Shown here piece by piece: positions 58,817 through 64,000 of a stretch of DNA of 64,000 nt. Within the stretch, counting starts at the first letter, position 1. Every line of letters begins with the position of its first letter. The DNA comes from DASYPQ01 sp041488095. GTDB lineage: Bacteria; Planctomycetota; UBA1135; GCA-002686595. The notes beneath the pieces were generated by a model. That model had not been told where the DNA came from and made no database searches. It worked only from the letters and a program-made list of their open reading frames with translations. The translations under genes were made by a program, and so were the position numbers. The stretch lies in assembly GCA_041488095.1 (NCBI GenBank), contig JBGPOP010000021.1, positions 1 to 64,000 on the forward strand, written 5' to 3'.

Positions 58817-60805
58817 ATGCACGATCACGCCTGGCTCTGGCTCCTCCCCGCCGCGCCGCTGCTCGGCAGCGCGATCTGCGGCGTGCTGCACTTCCGGACG
58901 CTCGCTGCGCGACGAAAGGACGCCGGGGCCGAGGGTTCCGGGCGCCTCGCCGCCACGATCGCCGTGTTGGCGATGGCCGCGGCGCTGGGCCTCTCGCTGC
59001 TGGGCCTGCGGACCCTCTCCGGCATGCCCGCCGAGGAGCGCGTGCTCCAGAGCCCGGCCTGGAGCTGGATCCGGACGGGCGAGTTCCCGATCGACCTCGC
59101 GCTCGTGCTCGACCCGCTCTCGTCGGTGATGACGCTCGTGATCACCGGCGTCGGGCTGCTGATCCACATCTACGCCACCGGCTACATGAAGGGCGACCGC
59201 GGCTACGCGAAGTTCTTCGCGTACATGAACCTGTTCGTGTTCGCGATGCTCCTGCTCGTGCTCTCCTCGAGCCTGCCGGGCCTGTTCATCGGGTGGGAAG
59301 GCGTCGGCCTGTGCAGCTACCTCCTGATCGGCTTCTGGTACGAGAAGGGCTGGCCGGCCGAGGCGGGGCAGAAGGCCTTCGTGATGAACCGCGTCGGCGA
59401 CGCGTGCTTCCTCCTCGGCACGTTCCTGCTGGCCAAGACGCTCGGCACGCTGGACATCGGCGCGATCGTCGCGGCGGTCCCGGGCGCGGCCTCGGTCCCG
59501 GCCCTCTCCTCGCGCCTGGCCCTGGCCGGGCTCCTGCTCTTCGCCGGCGCGTGCGGCAAGTCCGCGCAGATCCCGCTCTTCACCTGGCTGCCCGACGCGA
59601 TGGCCGGCCCGACGCCGGTCTCGGCCCTGATCCACGCCGCCACGATGGTCACCGCGGGCGTCTACCTCCTGGCGCGGCTGAACCCGCTCTACGCCGCGAG
59701 CCCGGGCCTCATGCTCTTCGTCGCGAGCGTGGGAGCCGTCACGGCGCTCGTCGCCGGATCGAGCGCGCTCCTGCAGCGCGACATCAAGAAGGTGCTCGCC
59801 TATTCGACCGTGAGCCAGCTCGGGTACATGTTCCTGGCGCTGGGCTCGGGCGCCTTCGCCGCGGCGATCTTCCACCTCGTGACGCACGCCTTCTTCAAGG
59901 CCCTGCTCTTCCTCGGCGCCGGGAGCGTGATCCACGGCCTGCACGACGAGCAGGACATGCATCGGATGGGCGGCCTGGCGCGGCGCATGCCGCACACCTT
60001 CGCCACCTTCCTGGCGGGAGCCGCGGCCCTCTCGGGGCTGCCGCTGACGAGCGGGTTCTTCTCCAAGGACGAGATCCTCTCCGCCGCCTGCGCGAACGGA
60101 GGTGCGTACTGGGTCCTGTGGGTGGTCGGCCTGCTCACCGCGGCCCTGACGGCGTTCTACACCTGGCGCATGGTCGCGCTGACCTTCTTCGGCCGGGAGC
60201 GGTTCGATCCGGAGCGCGTGCACCCGCACGAGTCGCCGTCGGTCATGACCGCGCCGCTGTGGATCCTCTCCGTGCTCGCGGTCCTCGGCGGCGCGCTCGG
60301 GCTGCCGGCCGTGAGCCGCCTCCCCCATCTCATAGGCCGGTGGCTCGCTCCGGTGATCGAGCCCGGGCTGCGGCTCATCGCCGCGCGGCAGGGAGGCGCG
60401 GAGCACCTCTCGGCAGGGATCGAGTGGTCGCTGCTCGGGCTCGGCGCGCTGATCGCGCTCGTGTTCGCGCACAAGGGCTTCCGCGCCTGCGATGACGGGC
60501 CGGCCTTCGACGAGGCGGTGGCGCGCGCCCAGCCGCTCCTGGCGCGCTTCCTCGACGACGCCTGGGGCTTCGACCGCTTCTACCAGCGCTGGATCGTCCA
60601 GCCCCTCGTTCTCGCCGGCTTCGCGATCGCGGTGGTCGTCGACCAGTTCGCGATCGACGGGCTGGTCGACGGCGCGGGCACCCTGGCGCGCCGGCTCGGC
60701 GCGCGGGCGCGCTCGATGGCGACGGGCCAGATCGCGGCCTACGGCCTGTGGATGGGCGCGGCCGCGGCGCTGATCGCGATCTTCTTCCTGCTGCGAGGCA
60801 CCTAG
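58817..60805 (+). CDS. nuoL: NADH-quinone oxidoreductase subunit L
   Basis: A 662-residue antiporter-like subunit with about 14-16 helices. GWEGVGLCSYLLIGF has the helix-5 Glu, GKSAQIPLFTWLPDAMAGPTP the helix-7 Lys, and STVSQLGYMFLALG follows. The C-terminal part, with HL helix and last membrane helix (GLWMGAAAALIAIFFLL), is intact. Confidence 0.96.
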   Translation: MHDHAWLWLLPAAPLLGSAICGVLHFRTLAARRKDAGAEGSGRLAATIAVLAMAAALGLSLLGLRTLSGMPAEERVLQSPAWSWIRTGEFPIDLALVLDPLSSVMTLVITGVGLLIHIYATGYMKGDRGYAKFFAYMNLFVFAMLLLVLSSSLPGLFIGWEGVGLCSYLLIGFWYEKGWPAEAGQKAFVMNRVGDACFLLGTFLLAKTLGTLDIGAIVAAVPGAASVPALSSRLALAGLLLFAGACGKSAQIPLFTWLPDAMAGPTPVSALIHAATMVTAGVYLLARLNPLYAASPGLMLFVASVGAVTALVAGSSALLQRDIKKVLAYSTVSQLGYMFLALGSGAFAAAIFHLVTHAFFKALLFLGAGSVIHGLHDEQDMHRMGGLARRMPHTFATFLAGAAALSGLPLTSGFFSKDEILSAACANGGAYWVLWVVGLLTAALTAFYTWRMVALTFFGRERFDPERVHPHESPSVMTAPLWILSVLAVLGGALGLPAVSRLPHLIGRWLAPVIEPGLRLIAARQGGAEHLSAGIEWSLLGLGALIALVFAHKGFRACDDGPAFDEAVARAQPLLARFLDDAWGFDRFYQRWIVQPLVLAGFAIAVVVDQFAIDGLVDGAGTLARRLGARARSMATGQIAAYGLWMGAAAALIAIFFLLRGT

Positions 60806-62355
60806 TGCTCCTGCTCCCGCTCCTCGTCCTCGTCCCGCTCGTCGGCGCGCTCCTCGTGGGGCTGACGCCCAAGGGCGCCGCCGGGGCGCAGCGGGCGATC
60901 GCGCTCGCGGCGACGCTCGCGACGGGCGTCCTCGGCCTGTGGGCCTGCTTCGACTTCGACGGCGCGAGCGCGAGGGCGCAGCACGTCTTCGACATCCCGT
61001 GGTTCGCGCTGCCGGGTGGTTCCGGTGGCGCGGGCGGCATCCCGGTGCACTTCCGCCTCGGCCTCGACGGACTCTCGGTCCTGATGGTCGGCCTGACCGC
61101 CGTGCTCGGCCCGATCGTGGTGCTGTCGACGTTCGGTCACATCCGCGAGCGCGTCAAGGAGTTCATGGTCTGGCTGCTCGTGATGCACGCCGGGATGCTC
61201 GGTGTGTTCCTGGCGCTCGACCTGGTGCTCTTCTACGTGTTCTGGGAAGCGAGCCTCGTCCCGCTGTACTTCATCATCGGCATCTGGGGAGGAGAGCGGC
61301 GCCTCTACGCGACGATCAAGTTCTTCCTGTACACGGTCGCCGGCAGCCTGGTGATGATGGTCGCGGTCATCGCGCTGGTCTGGCGCCTGGGAACGGCCGA
61401 CGTGACGAGCGTCACCGAGATGGCCGCCACGCTGCCGATCTGGGTCCAGGGCTGGATGTTCGCGGGCTTCGCGCTCGCCTTCGCGATCAAGGTGCCGGTG
61501 CTGCCCTTCCACACCTGGCTGCCCGACGCGCACACCGAGGCGCCGACGTCGGGCTCGGTCGTGCTCGCGGGCGTGCTGCTCAAGATGGGGACGTACGGCC
61601 TGCTGCGCTTCTGCATCGCGCCCTTCCCGGCCGTGGCGGTCGCTGCGGCGCCGTGGATGATGGGTCTCGGCGCGGTCGGGATCGTCTACGGAGCGTTCCT
61701 GGCGATGGCCCAGACCGTTCTCAAGCGCCTGGTCGCGTGCTCCTCGGTCAGCCATCTCGGCTACGTCGTGCTCGGCCTCTTCGCGATGACGCAGTCGGGA
61801 GTGCGCGGCGGCGTGTTGCAGATGGTCAACCACGGCCTGTCGACCGGGCTCCTGTTCCTCCTCGTGGGCATGATCTACGAGCGTCGCCACACGCGCGCCC
61901 TGGACCAGTACGGAGGCCTCGCCGCGGTGATGCCGGTGTTCGCGCTGCTCTTCGTCGTCGCGGTGCTGTCGAGCGCGGGGCTGCCGGGGCTGAACGGCTT
62001 CGTCGGCGAGTACCTGATCCTGCTCGGAGCGTTCCAGCCGCACCCGTGGATCACCGCGTGCGCGACCCTGGGCGTGATCTTCGGCGCCGTCTACCTGCTC
62101 ATGGCGACACGGAAGCTGCTCTTCGGGCCGGTGACGCGCGAGGAAAACCGCGGCCTGCGCGATCTCACCGCGCGCGAAGTCCTGCTCTCGCTGCCGGTCG
62201 TCGCGGTGATCGTCTGGATCGGGATCGCGCCGAACACGTTCCTCGACCGGACGGCGGGCTCGGTCGACGCGCTGCTCGCGAGGGTCGCGGTCGCGCGGAG
62301 CGCGGCAGGGACGGCATCGCCGGCGGCCGCGCCGAGGATCGCGGAGGAGCGCTGA
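60805..62355 (+). CDS. nuoM: NADH-quinone oxidoreductase subunit M
   Basis: A 516-residue antiporter-like subunit. YVFWEASLVPLYFIIGIWGG has the helix-5 Glu; KVPVLPFHTWLPDAHTEAPT the helix-7 Lys. The GTG start at 60805 shares one base with the nuoL stop (TAGTG). About 14 helices as usual. Confidence 0.95.
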   Translation: MLLLPLLVLVPLVGALLVGLTPKGAAGAQRAIALAATLATGVLGLWACFDFDGASARAQHVFDIPWFALPGGSGGAGGIPVHFRLGLDGLSVLMVGLTAVLGPIVVLSTFGHIRERVKEFMVWLLVMHAGMLGVFLALDLVLFYVFWEASLVPLYFIIGIWGGERRLYATIKFFLYTVAGSLVMMVAVIALVWRLGTADVTSVTEMAATLPIWVQGWMFAGFALAFAIKVPVLPFHTWLPDAHTEAPTSGSVVLAGVLLKMGTYGLLRFCIAPFPAVAVAAAPWMMGLGAVGIVYGAFLAMAQTVLKRLVACSSVSHLGYVVLGLFAMTQSGVRGGVLQMVNHGLSTGLLFLLVGMIYERRHTRALDQYGGLAAVMPVFALLFVVAVLSSAGLPGLNGFVGEYLILLGAFQPHPWITACATLGVIFGAVYLLMATRKLLFGPVTREENRGLRDLTAREVLLSLPVVAVIVWIGIAPNTFLDRTAGSVDALLARVAVARSAAGTASPAAAPRIAEER

Positions 62356-62359
62356 GGGC

Positions 62360-63781
62360 ATGGGCACGCTCTTCGACGCAACCGCCTGGCTCGCGATCTC
62401 GCCGCTCATCGCGCTCTCCGCAGGAGTCGTCCTGCTCCTGCTCCTCGACATCCTTCCCGGGCTCGCGGCCGCGCGGCGCCCCGTGTTCCTCTCCTGCGTC
62501 GCCGCGGCGGCGGGCTGCGAGCTGCGCATCCTCTCGATCCGACCGGGGACCGTGCTCGAGGGCACGCTCGCCACCGGACCCACCCCCGCGCTGTGGGGGT
62601 TGTTGTTCCTGTCGAGCCTGCTCCTGGCCTGGACCTTCGCGCAGCGCTACTACCGGGAGGAGAGCCGCTTCCAGGCCGAGCACGACGTGCTCATGTTGTG
62701 CTCGACCGCCGGCATGATGCTCATGGCCGGCGCGCAGGACCTCCTGGTCTTCTTCGTCGGCCTGGAGCTGCTCTCGGTGCCTTTGTATGCGCTGGCGGGG
62801 TTCCAGCGCACGCGCTCCACCTCGGTCGAGGCCGGAGTCAAGTACTTCGTGCTGGGCGCCTTCGCCGCGGCGATCTTCCTCTACGGCGCGGCCCTGCTCT
62901 ACGCCGACACGGGCACGATCTCGCTCCCGCGGCTGCGCGAGGTCGGCGCGACCACGCCGCTCGCGCTCCTCGGCACGGCGCTGCTCCTCGGAAGCCTGTT
63001 CTTCAAGGTCAGCGTGTTCCCCTTCCATCTGTGGGTGCCCGACGTCTACCAGGGCAGCCCGACGCCGGTGACGGTGCTGATGGCGACCGGGACGAAGGCC
63101 GCGGGGTTCGCCTTCCTGCTTGAGTTCTCGTTCCTCCTGCCCGCGCGGGCGACCGGGATCGTCGTCGCGATCGCGCTCGCGACGATGGCCGCCGGGAACC
63201 TGGGCGCGCTCATGCAGTCGGACCTGAAGCGCATGCTGGCCTGGTCGGGGATCGCGCACGCCGGCACGATCTTGCTCGCCATCGCCGGCGGCCTCGCGGG
63301 GGATCCGCAGCGCGGCGGTGCGCTCACGGCGGCGCTCTTCTACATGGCCGCGTACGTCTTCACCGCCGGCGGGGCGTTCGGCCTCGTCGCGATGCTCGAA
63401 GCCGAGACGAGCGCGCCCGTGACCATCGAGTCCCTGCGCGGGATGGCGCGGCACCGCCCGGGTGTAGCCGCGGCGATGGCGCTGTTCATGCTCTCGCTGG
63501 GCGGGATCCCGGCGACGGGCGGGTTCCTCGGCAAGTACCTGGTCTTCTCCGTGGCCGTGCGCGCCGGCCTGGTGGCAGCCGCGGTCGCCGGCGTCCTGCT
63601 CTCGGTCGTGGCGCTCGCCTATTACCTGCGCGTCGTCGTGGCGATGTACATGCAGCCCGAGGCCGCCGGGCGCCCGAGCGTCGCCTCGAGGTCCTGGCCG
63701 GCCCTGCTCGCCGCGACCGCGTGCGCGGCGATGGTGCTCGCGCTCGGCATCCTGCCGGGGTGGCTCCTGGCCAGGTTGTAG
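62360..63781 (+). CDS. nuoN: NADH-quinone oxidoreductase subunit N
   Basis: A 473-residue antiporter-like subunit. FVGLELLSVPLYALAGF has the helix-5 Glu and FFKVSVFPFHLWVPDVYQGSP the helix-7 Lys. SGIAHAGTILLAIAGG is typical. Last gene of the operon. It ends 15 nt before the convergent PilZ gene, and I see no terminator hairpin in between. Confidence 0.95.
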   Translation: MGTLFDATAWLAISPLIALSAGVVLLLLLDILPGLAAARRPVFLSCVAAAAGCELRILSIRPGTVLEGTLATGPTPALWGLLFLSSLLLAWTFAQRYYREESRFQAEHDVLMLCSTAGMMLMAGAQDLLVFFVGLELLSVPLYALAGFQRTRSTSVEAGVKYFVLGAFAAAIFLYGAALLYADTGTISLPRLREVGATTPLALLGTALLLGSLFFKVSVFPFHLWVPDVYQGSPTPVTVLMATGTKAAGFAFLLEFSFLLPARATGIVVAIALATMAAGNLGALMQSDLKRMLAWSGIAHAGTILLAIAGGLAGDPQRGGALTAALFYMAAYVFTAGGAFGLVAMLEAETSAPVTIESLRGMARHRPGVAAAMALFMLSLGGIPATGGFLGKYLVFSVAVRAGLVAAAVAGVLLSVVALAYYLRVVVAMYMQPEAAGRPSVASRSWPALLAATACAAMVLALGILPGWLLARL

Positions 63782-63796
63782 TGCGGCAACCCGGTC

Positions 63797-64000
63797 CTAG
63801 TCGAACTCGACCGCCCAGCCGAAGCTCTCGCCGCGCATGCGCTGCGCGCGCACGAGGCGCCCGGTGCGCTTGGACGTCGCGCCGTTCTCCTCGATCTGCA
63901 CGCTGACGCGCAGATCGCCCTCGCTGAAGAACAGCAGGCCGCTCCTGGAGATGTTCTCCACCTGACCTTCGATCTCGCGCGACTCCACGGTGAGGCGCAC
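63797..64000 (-). CDS. PilZ-domain protein, partial (cut by window end)
   Basis: The last 67 residues of a minus-strand protein whose start lies outside the window; the GTG at 64000 is probably internal. EIEGQVENISRSGLLFFSEGDL matches the (D/N)xSxxG core of PilZ domains, and GRLVRAQRMRGESFGWAVEFD the closing strands. PilZ domains bind cyclic di-GMP when the preceding RxxxR is present; that part is not visible. Confidence 0.7.
   Translation of the reverse strand: MRLTVESREIEGQVENISRSGLLFFSEGDLRVSVQIEENGATSKRTGRLVRAQRMRGESFGWAVEFD

Noticed and set aside
1..64000. CRISPR array, insertion sequence, transposase or prophage structural genes
   Set aside because: I found no regularly spaced repeats, no terminal inverted repeats with transposase, and no capsid, tail or integrase genes.

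Overview
The window is very GC-rich (clearly above 65% by eye) and comes from a diderm bacterium. Lipobox lipoproteins, an LPS-core-type kinase and a KdtX/WaaE-type glycosyltransferase all point to an outer membrane. Several genes look like ones common in Planctomycetota and similar deep-branching phyla: a vWA protein with a helical repeat-like N-half, an NHL-repeat secreted protein, and a lipoprotein with DxNGDxDxxD motifs. That placement is an inference and no marker here proves it.

Layout. 1-1481: the end of a ParA ATPase, a small helix-hairpin-helix protein, and TerC on the opposite strand. 1551-10021: a complete arginine operon, argR-C-B-D-F-G-H-J. It has a candidate terminator in front, then a promoter whose -10 lies inside an ARG-box-like operator. 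ArgJ recycles the acetyl group, so argA and argE are not needed. 10119-17089: an accessory region with more A/T-ending codons. It opens with a degenerate tRNA-Gly(CCC)-like sequence and carries a secreted PLD-family nuclease with a Cys-rich module, a small metal-binding-type lipoprotein, a large S1-protease lipoprotein, a ribbon-helix-helix regulator, two degenerate tRNA-like sequences on the minus strand, and a two-gene operon of conserved unknowns. 17461-24951: a decayed cytochrome c, a multi-pass GT-C-like membrane protein, an NHL-repeat protein, then a GYF-like membrane protein / YtkA-like lipoprotein / MauG-type dihaem protein unit.

24967-33987: recG (minus), two coupled secreted proteins (the first a peptidase-like protein that seems to have lost its catalytic Glu), a beta-CASP RNase coupled to a small membrane protein, and mgtE. 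34036-45573: a surface-glycan locus with a GH113-like lipoprotein, four sugar- or sulfate-transfer genes, two methyltransferases, an AsnB, an LPS kinase-like protein and a zinc phospholipase C-like protein. 45600-50374: a repeat lipoprotein, YbjQ, a Cys-rich membrane protein and a vWA protein. 50465-63781: the complete 14-gene respiratory complex I operon nuoA-N. 63797-64000: the partial end of a PilZ-domain protein.

Most operons are tightly packed: consecutive genes usually share 1-4 nt through ATGA, GTGA, TTGA or TGATG overlaps, which fixes many GTG and TTG starts. The arginine and nuo operons are ordinary core metabolism. The least explained part is 10.1-17.5 kb, above all the three decayed tRNA-like sequences and the shared promoter/operator motif around the small RHH regulator.
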